A stretch of DNA of 64,000 nucleotides from Pseudomonas entomophila (GTDB taxonomy: Bacteria; Pseudomonadota; Gammaproteobacteria; Pseudomonadales; Pseudomonadaceae): contig NZ_CP063832.1 of assembly GCF_023277925.1 (NCBI RefSeq), positions 2,079,001 through 2,143,000 of the forward strand. Reading direction: 5' to 3'. Position numbers and translations under genes: made by a program. Positions 57,462 to 64,000 of the stretch are shown one piece after another. Under the pieces are notes generated by a model. That model made no database searches and was not told where the DNA came from. It saw nothing but the letters and a program-made list of their open reading frames with translations. How positions within the stretch are numbered: position 1 is the stretch's first letter; the number at the start of each line of letters is the position of its first letter.

Positions 57462-58004
57462 ATGGCACTGGCCGAAGATCTGGCGCTGCTGGTCCGCCAG
57501 GAAGAGGTGCTTCAGTTCGAGCACTTCGACGAAGACGTGGCATGGCAACTGGGTTCGCTCCTGCAACGGCGAGCCGAGGCTGAAGGCTGGCTGGTGGTGA
57601 TCGACATCCGCCGCTTCGAGCGCCCGTTGTTCCTCGCCGCCAGGCCTGGGGTGACGCCCCACAATCATGACTGGATACGGCGCAAGTGCAATACGGTGCA
57701 GCGCTTTCTGTGCAGTTCCTACCGGATCGGTCACCAACTGGCCATCGACCAGAAGGACATCGCCCAACGCTATAACCTGTCGCCGGTGGACTATGCCAGT
57801 GCAGGTGGCGGTTTCCCAATCACAGTCAAAGGCGCCGGGGTGATCGGCAGCGTGGCGGTTTCCGGCCTGCCGGAGCGTCAGGACCACCAGGCCATCATCG
57901 ATGCGCTGTGCGCGCTGCTCGGGCATGACCGCGCGGCCTTGTCGCTGGCACCGGCCGGCACGTTCGCCAACACCAAAGGCAAGATGGTCGCCGTCAGCAG
58001 TTGA
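57462..58004 (+). CDS. UPF0303 / heme-degrading-domain-like protein
   Basis: 180 residues. Matches the UPF0303 (YBR137W/HbpS-like) fold: ALAEDLALLVRQEEVLQFEH, WLVVIDIRRFERPLFLAAR, PHNHDWIRRKCNTVQRFLCS, YASAGGGFPITVKGAGVIGS and GLPERQDHQAIIDALCALLG. Heme or cobalamin adduct binding has been shown for related proteins; the role here is unclear. Start follows AAGGAAGGAG, a strong ribosome site. A REP follows. Confidence 0.85.
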   Translation: MALAEDLALLVRQEEVLQFEHFDEDVAWQLGSLLQRRAEAEGWLVVIDIRRFERPLFLAARPGVTPHNHDWIRRKCNTVQRFLCSSYRIGHQLAIDQKDIAQRYNLSPVDYASAGGGFPITVKGAGVIGSVAVSGLPERQDHQAIIDALCALLGHDRAALSLAPAGTFANTKGKMVAVSS

Positions 58005-58007
58005 AGG

Positions 58008-58089
58008 GTAGGAGCGGCTTCAGCCGCGATGCAGGCAACGCTATTTCTGGCACCCGCTTCGCGAGTGATCGCGGCTGAAGCCGCTCCTC
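58008..58089. repeat. REP-like inverted pair
   Basis: GTAGGAGCGGCTTCAGCCGC with inverted copy GCGGCTGAAGCCGCTCCT, about 45 bp apart. Confidence 0.85.
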
Positions 58090-58236
58090 CAAAGGTCGTA
58101 TCTGGTCCAAGGCCAATGGATCGAAACCACGATCCTTCATCCTTTCACCCCCCACCTTTGAGCTACCCTGTGTCGCCGTCGCGGCGGCGTTCGTCCGACT
58201 GGCAAGCGATCCGCATTCCACCCACGCCAGGCCCCC

Positions 58237-59157
58237 ATGCACGCATTACTGCAAGAGATCCTCGACCACGTCCGCCCCCTGCTCGCCCAAGGCCAGGTGG
58301 CGCAATACATCCCCGCCCTCGCCCAGGTCCCCCCCAACCAGCTGGGTATCGCCGTGCAGAGCCTGGACGGCCAGTTGCACTATGCGGGAGACGCGCACAC
58401 GCCGTTCTCGATCCAGAGCATCTCCAAGGTGTTCAGCCTGGTGCAGGCGATCAACCACAGTGGCGAGGACATCTGGTCACGGCTGGGCTACGAGCCATCC
58501 GGGCAGGCCTTCAACTCGCTGGTGCAGCTGGAGGTGGAAAAGGGCCGGCCACGCAATCCGTTCATCAACGCCGGCGCCCTGGTGATCTGCGACATCAACC
58601 AGTCGCGCTACGCCACCCCGACCCTGTCGATGCGCGACTTCGTCCGCCGCTTGTCCGCCAACCCCCGCATCGTCAGCGACGCGGTGGTGGCCGAGTCCGA
58701 GTACCAGCACCGTGCGCGCAATGCCGCCATGGCCTACCTGATGCAGGCCTTCGGCAACTTCCACAACGATGTCGACGCGGTACTGCGCAGCTACTTCCAC
58801 CATTGCGCATTGTCGATGAGCTGCGTCGACGTGGCCCGTGGCTTCGCCTTCCTGGCCAACGGCGGCCTCTGCCCGCACAGCGGCGAGCAAGTCTTGAGCC
58901 GACGCCAGGCGCAGCAGGTGAACGCGATCATGGCCACCAGCGGGTTGTACGACGAAGCCGGCAACTTCGCCTACCGTGTGGGCCTGCCGGGCAAGAGCGG
59001 TGTGGGCGGGGGCATCGTCGCGGTGGTGCCAGGGCGCTACAGCATCTGCGTGTGGTCGCCGGCACTGAATACCTCGGGCAACTCGCTGGCCGGGTTGCGG
59101 GCGCTGGAGCTGCTGAGCGAGCGGATGACCGGCTCGGTATTCTCCGCCGTCTCCTGA
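58237..59157 (+). CDS. glsA: Glutaminase
   Basis: 306-residue beta-lactamase-fold glutaminase, glutamine to glutamate plus ammonia. Active-site SISK in [13 protein letters not shown] near residue 65, [31 protein letters not shown], and [17 protein letters not shown]. Length fits the family (about 300). ATG at 58237 has no ideal ribosome site. Monocistronic. Confidence 0.95.
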   Translation: MHALLQEILDHVRPLLAQGQVAQYIPALAQVPPNQLGIAVQSLDGQLHYAGDAHTPFSIQSISKVFSLVQAINHSGEDIWSRLGYEPSGQAFNSLVQLEVEKGRPRNPFINAGALVICDINQSRYATPTLSMRDFVRRLSANPRIVSDAVVAESEYQHRARNAAMAYLMQAFGNFHNDVDAVLRSYFHHCALSMSCVDVARGFAFLANGGLCPHSGEQVLSRRQAQQVNAIMATSGLYDEAGNFAYRVGLPGKSGVGGGIVAVVPGRYSICVWSPALNTSGNSLAGLRALELLSERMTGSVFSAVS

Positions 59158-59171
59158 CGCAGCCCATCGTG

Positions 59172-59250
59172 TAGGAACCGGCTTGCCGGCGAACAAGGGC
59201 AAAGCCCTTGCCAGGCAGCGCGGTGCCCCCTTCGCCGGCAAGCCAGCACC
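59172..59250. repeat. REP-like palindrome
   Basis: GTAGGAACCGGCTTGCCGGC and a shorter inverted CGCCGGCAAGCC about 40 bp later. Confidence 0.65.
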
Positions 59251-59338
59251 TCAGCGACGCGCTCGGCCGCGCCTACCAAGCCGCGTACCCTCGAAGCGAG
59301 CGTGGACTGCAGGTTCTTCCCCCTCGCTACCCAGGATA

Positions 59339-59369
59339 GCCAGGCTCGATAGTCACTATCGAGCCTGGC
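59339..59369. terminator. Perfect 14-bp stem-loop downstream of glsA
   Basis: GCCAGGCTCGATAG / CTATCGAGCCTGGC with a TCA loop, then AATTTCTCTTC. Lies between glsA and the lipoprotein gene; could stop or attenuate glsA transcripts. Confidence 0.65.
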
Positions 59370-59448
59370 AATTTCTCTTCGCCGGGCGCGCCCCATACCC
59401 TTGTTCCATCGATTCGGCACTGCGAATCCCGGAACATGGAACCACCCG

Positions 59449-59700
59449 ATGAACACTCTCTCCCGCCCTCTCTGCACCGCCCTGTTCGTGCTTGGCCTGG
59501 CCATGCTCGGCGGTTGTGCCAACCACCCGGAACTGCGCCCCTACACCGCCGAGCAAACCCGGCAATTGCAACTGGAAGCGCTGCAACGCCAGGGCCTTTC
59601 CCAAACCGAATACGAACAGCGTCGGCTGGCCATCCTGCGGGCCTACCAGGCAGAGCGCGTCAGCCAGACTGGCGCAGCGCATCCGTCGATGCGCGGCTGA
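59449..59700 (+). CDS. Small lipoprotein
   Basis: 83 residues. Lipobox LAMLGGCANH gives an acylated Cys at residue 23. The mature part is helical and charged (YTAEQTRQLQLEALQRQGL, SQTEYEQRRLAILRAYQAE), suggesting a short coiled coil. Outer membrane location is expected. No domain was recognised. Confidence 0.75.
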   Translation: MNTLSRPLCTALFVLGLAMLGGCANHPELRPYTAEQTRQLQLEALQRQGLSQTEYEQRRLAILRAYQAERVSQTGAAHPSMRG

Positions 59701-59703
59701 TAC

Positions 59704-60009
59704 TCAGCGGCTCGGCTGCTCGCGCAACAACCGCCTGGGCAGGACAGCCGGTGCCAGGTGGATGAGCGTCATCCGCAGCACATGATTGAGCATCACGAAC
59801 GCCGGATCGAGCTTCAGCAGCAGCGCCGCCGCCAGGGCCACCAGCACGGTACAACAGAGCGTCAGGGGGGGACCACAAGGCCAGCGCACACGTGACGCAG
59901 CAACATCGCACAAGGTGATGTCCTGCAGGCGGATGCCGCTCAGGTAGCCAGCCCAGGTGCCGAGTGCTGCGATGGGGAGGGGTATCAGGCATTGCAACAG
60001 TGCAATCAC
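59704..60009 (-). CDS. Small membrane protein of unknown function (doubtful)
   Basis: 101 residues with two or three hydrophobic segments (IALLQCLIPLPIAALGTWAG; PPLTLCCTVLVALAAALLLK; HVLRMTLIHLAPAVLP). No homology recognised and no clear ribosome site; it fills the space between the lipoprotein gene and a REP. Confidence 0.4.
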   Translation of the reverse strand: MIALLQCLIPLPIAALGTWAGYLSGIRLQDITLCDVAASRVRWPCGPPLTLCCTVLVALAAALLLKLDPAFVMLNHVLRMTLIHLAPAVLPRRLLREQPSR

Positions 60010-60047
60010 GATCGCTGCATCCCCTTGTCGAGGTAAGGCCCATTCAC

Positions 60048-60126
60048 TACGGCTTCAGCCGCGATCACCTGCGAAGCGGGCGGCCAGGCACCGCGTTGCC
60101 TGCTTCGCGGCTGAAGCCGCTCCTAC
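60048..60126. repeat. REP-like inverted pair
   Basis: ACGGCTTCAGCCGCGATCAC and inverted GCGGCTGAAGCCGCTCCTAC about 40 bp apart, next to the ATP-grasp gene end. Confidence 0.8.
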
Positions 60127-60150
60127 AGGCGAACAGGGACCTCACCGAGC

Positions 60151-61365
60151 TCATCGCTCCACGCCAGACCAATCGCAGTGCTGGTCAAACCAGTGCTCGA
60201 CCTGCTCCAGCCTGGCCCGCAGGGTGCTGTCGTCCGGCCCGCTGACAGTGGCACTGAACACTTCGCCCTCCCTTTCGCAGATCATTCGCCGAGCCGAAAC
60301 ACGGCAGGCCAGCACCCCCTCCAGCGGACACTCGCCCGGCACATCTGGCAGCAGGCCCACACGCGGCGCGATACTCAGATGCCCGACCCGCAAGCGTGGC
60401 TCGGGCACAGGTGGCGGGCGATAAGCCACATCACGCAGCGCACGCAGGTACGTCATGCGCAGGTCCAGGCCCCAGGCCCGTTCCAGTTCAAGGTGGGTGA
60501 ACGCATCGCCCTGGTGCATCGCGATCTGGCACAGGGCGATTTCACCGTCCTCGGTCACCCGCACCTCCAGCTGGAACAGCAGGGTTGGTTCAGAGGGCAG
60601 CACCTCCTCGACCAGCGCCCGCGCATAGCGCAGCAACTCATCGCGCACCGGGTTGCCGGCATCGAGCATGTACAGGCTGCGCGGCTTGCCGGCGCGACAG
60701 TCCAGCGAGGTGGCGATCACCCGGGCGGGTGACAGCAGGATCGGCCGCCCCTCGATGTACAGGCCATCGACCAGATAGTGATCACCACGTACATGGCTCT
60801 CGATCATCAGGTTGTGAAAGGTGCTGGCGGTTCGCTGCGCCAACCACTGGCGCAGCCCGGCCATGTCCTCGATCACCTCGACGCCGCTCCAGCCTCGACC
60901 GTGGCGTGGCTTGATCACCACCGGAAAACCGAACTGCTCGCAAAACCGCAGCGCTTCGGTGGCATTGGCCAGCGGCGCCATGTCGGCGATGGCCAGCCCG
61001 CAGTTCCTGGCGCGCTGCTTCATGAAGAACGTGTCGCGGTAGAACATGGCACGCCCCTCGGCGCCCATGCTGACACCGAGGCGGTCATTGATCCGCGCCA
61101 CGCGCAGCACATCGGCCTCGTCCAGGGCCACGCACAACGGGGCTTCGAGCTCCCACACCAACGCGCAGACGTCAACCTCGACCAACGGGTTGTCCTGGTA
61201 ATGCTCGAACAACCGGTACTCGACCTTGCCACCCAGGTGCGCAGCAATTTCCTCGGCCTGGGTGTTGCTGCTCACCAGCATGCCACCTGGGCCAATGGCG
61301 CTGGCCCAGTTCGCTGCGCTGTGCTGGAAGATGACGTGGGGTGGGCAGAAAACGATGAGTTGCAT
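60151..61365 (-). CDS. ATP-grasp domain ligase
   Basis: 404 residues. Preceded by AAGGA. N-terminal pre-grasp lobe (MQLIVFCPPHVIFQHSAANW), ATP-binding lobe with GFPVVIKPRHGRGWSGVEVI (Lys for the triphosphate) and FHNLMIESHVRGDHYLVDGL, metal-site region LFQLEVRVTEDGEIALCQIA. The family joins carboxylates to amines through acyl-phosphate. Downstream of the putative oxidase and exporter genes in one direction, so it likely condenses two small molecules in a biosynthetic route. The C-terminal 80 residues are not recognised. Confidence 0.87.
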   Translation of the reverse strand: MQLIVFCPPHVIFQHSAANWASAIGPGGMLVSSNTQAEEIAAHLGGKVEYRLFEHYQDNPLVEVDVCALVWELEAPLCVALDEADVLRVARINDRLGVSMGAEGRAMFYRDTFFMKQRARNCGLAIADMAPLANATEALRFCEQFGFPVVIKPRHGRGWSGVEVIEDMAGLRQWLAQRTASTFHNLMIESHVRGDHYLVDGLYIEGRPILLSPARVIATSLDCRAGKPRSLYMLDAGNPVRDELLRYARALVEEVLPSEPTLLFQLEVRVTEDGEIALCQIAMHQGDAFTHLELERAWGLDLRMTYLRALRDVAYRPPPVPEPRLRVGHLSIAPRVGLLPDVPGECPLEGVLACRVSARRMICEREGEVFSATVSGPDDSTLRARLEQVEHWFDQHCDWSGVER

Positions 61366-61443
61366 GCGCTGTTCCTTGCACGCTCGAGTGTCGGACAGGC
61401 CCCTGCCATGCCCGGGGGGGCATGACAGGCGGCAACAGCGGGG

Positions 61444-62274
61444 TCAGCCCAGGCTCGCCGCGCAATCGCGCATGACCTCGGCCTTGCGTTGCAGGTACTG
61501 GGCGAAGATCGCCTGGGCGGCGGCCTGGTCGACCTCGATACCCATGGCCTTGACGAAGCCTTCCACAGCCTCGACCGCATGGGCGAAGTGGTTGCTCTCG
61601 GTGCCGCCGGTGTGCACGGTGACCCAGGCGACGGTCTTGCGCACGCTTTCCGCCGGCACTCCCATGTCACGCTCGAACCACTGTTTGAACAGCGGGTGGA
61701 TGAACTCCACCTCACCGTGGGTGTACACCTCGTGCACCAGGGTGGTCAGCAAGCCCTGCATCAGGTCGCGGTCGCGCAGGCGACGGGCATCGGTCCAATC
61801 CTTGAAAGCCTGCGCCGATGGCAGGCAGTTCTCCTTGAGCAGCCACTGGTCGTCGCCGCAGATGGGCGTGGCCATGTTGTAGAACAGGTCGCTGTGCAGG
61901 GTGTTGCCCAGGGCGCCCAGGTCTTCGTCGGTGATGCGCTGCAGGCTGCCGCAGACCTGGTAGATCTGCTGCGCCGCCGCGCTGCCCTGTTCCGAGCGAG
62001 CCAGCAGGGTCAGGCGGTTGGCCAGGCCCGAAACACTGGCGGCCGAGTTGTTGGTCTTCGACCAGCTGGCGAAGAACCGACGCAGCTGCGCTGCGCCATG
62101 GCGGCGGGCGGTCAGGGTGCGGAACGCCTGCTCGATCTCCACCAGCGCCGCTTCCTGGTTGCCGAACTCGGCCAGCAACGCCCGCTTCAGCACGCTCGGT
62201 GCCATCTGCTGCAGCACCGGTTCAATCACACTCAGCAACTGGCTGTGCGTCGTCGGCAAGTTACTTACGGTCAT
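61444..62274 (-). CDS. Helical protein with a possible heme-oxygenase-like (diiron oxidase or PqqC-like) fold
   Basis: 276 residues from MTVSNLPTTHSQLLSVIEPV (AAGGA 10 bp upstream; an ATG at 62328 overlapping the MFS stop as ATGA is an alternative). All-helical with Glu/His-rich helices in the second half: TTLVHEVYTHGEVEFIHPLF, TVHTGGTESNHFAHAVEAVE. This recalls heme-oxygenase-fold diiron enzymes or PqqC/TenA relatives, but the exact H-x3-D-x2-H triad of those oxidases is not seen; HTGGTESNH is offset. Lies between exporter and ATP-grasp genes. Confidence 0.6.
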   Translation of the reverse strand: MTVSNLPTTHSQLLSVIEPVLQQMAPSVLKRALLAEFGNQEAALVEIEQAFRTLTARRHGAAQLRRFFASWSKTNNSAASVSGLANRLTLLARSEQGSAAAQQIYQVCGSLQRITDEDLGALGNTLHSDLFYNMATPICGDDQWLLKENCLPSAQAFKDWTDARRLRDRDLMQGLLTTLVHEVYTHGEVEFIHPLFKQWFERDMGVPAESVRKTVAWVTVHTGGTESNHFAHAVEAVEGFVKAMGIEVDQAAAQAIFAQYLQRKAEVMRDCAASLG

Positions 62275-62324
62275 CTCGCTGTTTTCCTTGTTGGATGATG
62301 AATCGAGCGCTAGGGAAAGAAGGC

Positions 62325-63500
62325 TCATTGCAATTGCCGGTGGGGACGGCCGGGGGCCGGGGCGTATCGCCAGCTACCCCGGGCAATCAGCAACGGCATC
62401 AGTTGGAACATCACGATCAATGCGATACAGCCCGGCCAGCCCCACTGCTCCCACAGCGCGCCCGGGACGAAGGCACCAAAGCTGCCGCCCAGGTAGTAGC
62501 AAGCCAGGTACAACCCCACCGCGGCGGCCTTGTGCTGCCTGGCATTGGCGGTGATGAAAGCATTGGCGGCCGCCTGGGCCAGAAACACCCCGGTCGAGCT
62601 GAGTGCCAGGCCAACCACGATCAGCCACAGCGAGGGCGACAGGGCCAGGGCCGAGCCGGTGATACCCAGGCAGCCCGCGACCCGTATCAAGTCGCCTTGC
62701 GGCCGCGCCTTGGTCAGCCGCCCGGCCACCGGCACCACCACCAGCGCCAGCAGGAACACCGCATAGATCGAGCCGAGCGCCGCAGTGCCCAGGTTGAACG
62801 GCGCCTGCCCCAGGTGCAGGCCAACGTAGGTGAAGGTCGCGACCTGGGCGAACAGCACGCAGAAACCCACCGCATAGGCGCCCAGCAGCGGCTTGCCGAA
62901 CAGCTCGCCAGGCGGGACTCGCTGTTGATGCAGCGCAGTGGGGGCAGCGCGCGGCAACAGCACAGCGATAGCCACGCCGATGGCCAGGCTCAGGCCACCC
63001 AGCACGGTCAGGGCCATGCGCCAATCGTAGAGTTCGGTAACCAGCCCGGTCAGGAAACGCCCACAGAAACCACCGAGCACCGTGCCTGCCACGTAGACAC
63101 TGGTCACTTCGGGCACCGCACTGCCCTCCCAGTGCACCCCGATATAGGCAACGCTGGTGGCGAACACCACGGGAATGAACAGGCCCTGAACGCCACGCCA
63201 GAGCAGGAACTCGCCAAAACTGCCCGCCCAGGCCGCCAGCACGGCGGGCAGCGCGAGCAGCAGCGCGGCCCCGGCAATCACCCGGTGTTGCGCGCGGCGA
63301 GCGGTCAGCCAACCGACGAAGGGCGCGGTGATGGCCACGGCGAGGATGGTGGCAGTGATGCTCCAGCTGGCCTGATGCAGCGTGATCGGGAAAGTGCCCG
63401 ACAACTCGCCCAGCAGCCCTTGGGTGGCATAGAGGTTGAGAAACGCGGCGCACCCTGCAAGAAACAGCGCGATTCGAGGAAATTTCGCAGGAAAACGCAT
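62325..63500 (-). CDS. MFS exporter of the ATP-grasp cluster
   Basis: 391-residue MFS transporter with twelve helices, YnfM/Bcr-like: WSITATILAVAITAPFVGWL, LTARRAQHRVIAGAALLLAL, and GFCGRFLTGLVTELYDWRMA. Probably proton-driven export of the pathway product. Stop overlaps an ATG of the next gene. Divergent from the LysR gene by 92 bp. Confidence 0.88.
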   Translation of the reverse strand: MRFPAKFPRIALFLAGCAAFLNLYATQGLLGELSGTFPITLHQASWSITATILAVAITAPFVGWLTARRAQHRVIAGAALLLALPAVLAAWAGSFGEFLLWRGVQGLFIPVVFATSVAYIGVHWEGSAVPEVTSVYVAGTVLGGFCGRFLTGLVTELYDWRMALTVLGGLSLAIGVAIAVLLPRAAPTALHQQRVPPGELFGKPLLGAYAVGFCVLFAQVATFTYVGLHLGQAPFNLGTAALGSIYAVFLLALVVVPVAGRLTKARPQGDLIRVAGCLGITGSALALSPSLWLIVVGLALSSTGVFLAQAAANAFITANARQHKAAAVGLYLACYYLGGSFGAFVPGALWEQWGWPGCIALIVMFQLMPLLIARGSWRYAPAPGRPHRQLQ

Positions 63501-63592
63501 GACAGCACTCGTGAAAATTTGCAGGTTTTATAAGATAGGGCGCTGTTTGGATCCAATACCGAATTCCGACCGATTGATACTCAAGGACGAAG

Positions 63593-64000
63593 ATGATCGA
63601 CCTCCGCCGCCTGCGCTATTTCCTGGCTGTCGCCGACGAGCTGCACTTTGGCCGCGCCGCTTCGCGCCTGCACATCGCCCAACCCCCGCTGACCCGGCAG
63701 ATCTCGGCGCTGGAAGCGGAGCTGGGTTTCCGCCTGTTCGACCGCAGTACCCGCAATGTCACCCTCACCTCCGAAGGCCTGCATTTCTTGCCGTATGCGC
63801 GAGCCGTGCTGGAGCAGGTCGACCTGACAGCCGCCATCACCGGCAAGCTGGCGGCGGGCTCGGCGGGCCACCTGGCGGTCGGCTATGCCAGCTCGATCGC
63901 CCTGTCGGATGTGTTCAGCCACACCATCCAGGCGTTCTGCTCGGCTTATCCGGATGTGCAACTGACGGTCGAGGAAGGCGCGTCGAGCACCCAGTGGTCG
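63593..64000 (+). CDS. LysR-type regulator, N-terminal part (cut by window end)
   Basis: 136 codons visible. Begins MIDLRRLRYFLAVADELHFG, with helix-turn-helix RAASRLHIAQPPLTRQISAL and linker EAELGFRLFDRSTRNVTLTS, then the start of the ligand domain (LAVGYASSIALSDVF). Divergent from the MFS/oxidase-like/ATP-grasp operon with 92 bp between, so it is the likely activator of that operon. Confidence 0.92.
   Translation, partial: MIDLRRLRYFLAVADELHFGRAASRLHIAQPPLTRQISALEAELGFRLFDRSTRNVTLTSEGLHFLPYARAVLEQVDLTAAITGKLAAGSAGHLAVGYASSIALSDVFSHTIQAFCSAYPDVQLTVEEGASSTQWS

Noticed and set aside
61444..62274. Confident assignment as a heme-oxygenase-fold diiron oxidase
   Set aside because: Helical content and Glu/His clusters fit, but the exact metal-ligand spacing of those oxidases was not found, so the call was kept tentative.

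Overview
The window reads as the chromosome of a fluorescent Pseudomonas, most likely of the P. putida / P. entomophila / P. mosselii type. The reasons are high GC, a pyoverdine synthetase next to the fpvGHJK-fpvCDEF iron-release operon, a reductive pyrimidine catabolism locus, and a dozen palindromic REP-like elements of the Pseudomonas kind (cores such as GTAGGAGCGG...CCGCTCCTAC). No rRNA, tRNA, CRISPR array, insertion sequence or prophage was seen. The window is core metabolism interleaved with small accessory modules.

Layout. 1-11.7 kb: the 5' end of a very large pyoverdine peptide synthetase gene (leftward, running off the window) and, divergent from it, the eight-gene translationally overlapping fpv operon that reduces and captures iron from ferripyoverdine. 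11.8-16.6 kb: a LysE exporter, two head-to-head gene remnants, a RutR-like regulator, and a LysR / MFS / SnoaL-like unit whose MFS gene is broken in a C tract. 17-24.8 kb: pydA-pydX, dihydropyrimidinase, an NCS1 transporter and beta-ureidopropionase. 25-29.3 kb: a P-loop kinase-like protein, an isochorismatase-like hydrolase, then an unrecognised cluster of three beta-rich or small proteins with a winged-helix regulator and three copies of a 19-bp motif. 29.5-34.2 kb: a diguanylate cyclase, then an ECF sigma / NrsF anti-sigma pair divergent from a bufferin-type (DUF2282-DUF692-DUF2063-DoxX) metallophore operon; both units carry the same GTAACC-N16-CGAA promoter.

34.6-39.7 kb: a polar amino acid ABC transporter with an embedded desuccinylase/aspartoacylase-type gene and an RpiR regulator. 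39.9-43.7 kb: tautomerase, LysR, an SDR lacking the usual YxxxK, and a mechanosensitive channel. 43.8-48.3 kb: two tiny tandem secreted Cys-rich peptides, an OsmC-YcaO protein, a PhyH-type dioxygenase and DUF1289. 48.4-53 kb: an adenylation-carrier-acyltransferase fusion, divergent from a MACPF-MABP pore-forming toxin candidate. 53.3-60 kb: a second P-loop paralogue, arsRBC, cupin, UPF0303, glutaminase, a lipoprotein. 60.1-64 kb: ATP-grasp ligase, helical putative oxidase and MFS exporter with a divergent LysR gene (cut by the window end), which looks like a small-molecule pathway.

The strongest candidates for undescribed biology are the three-motif regulon at 26.2-29.3 kb, the twin Cys-rich peptides at 43.8-44.1 kb, the adenylation/acyltransferase fusion beside the MACPF gene, and the ATP-grasp cluster at the right end. 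All functional statements are from reading the sequence and from family knowledge; no database search was run.
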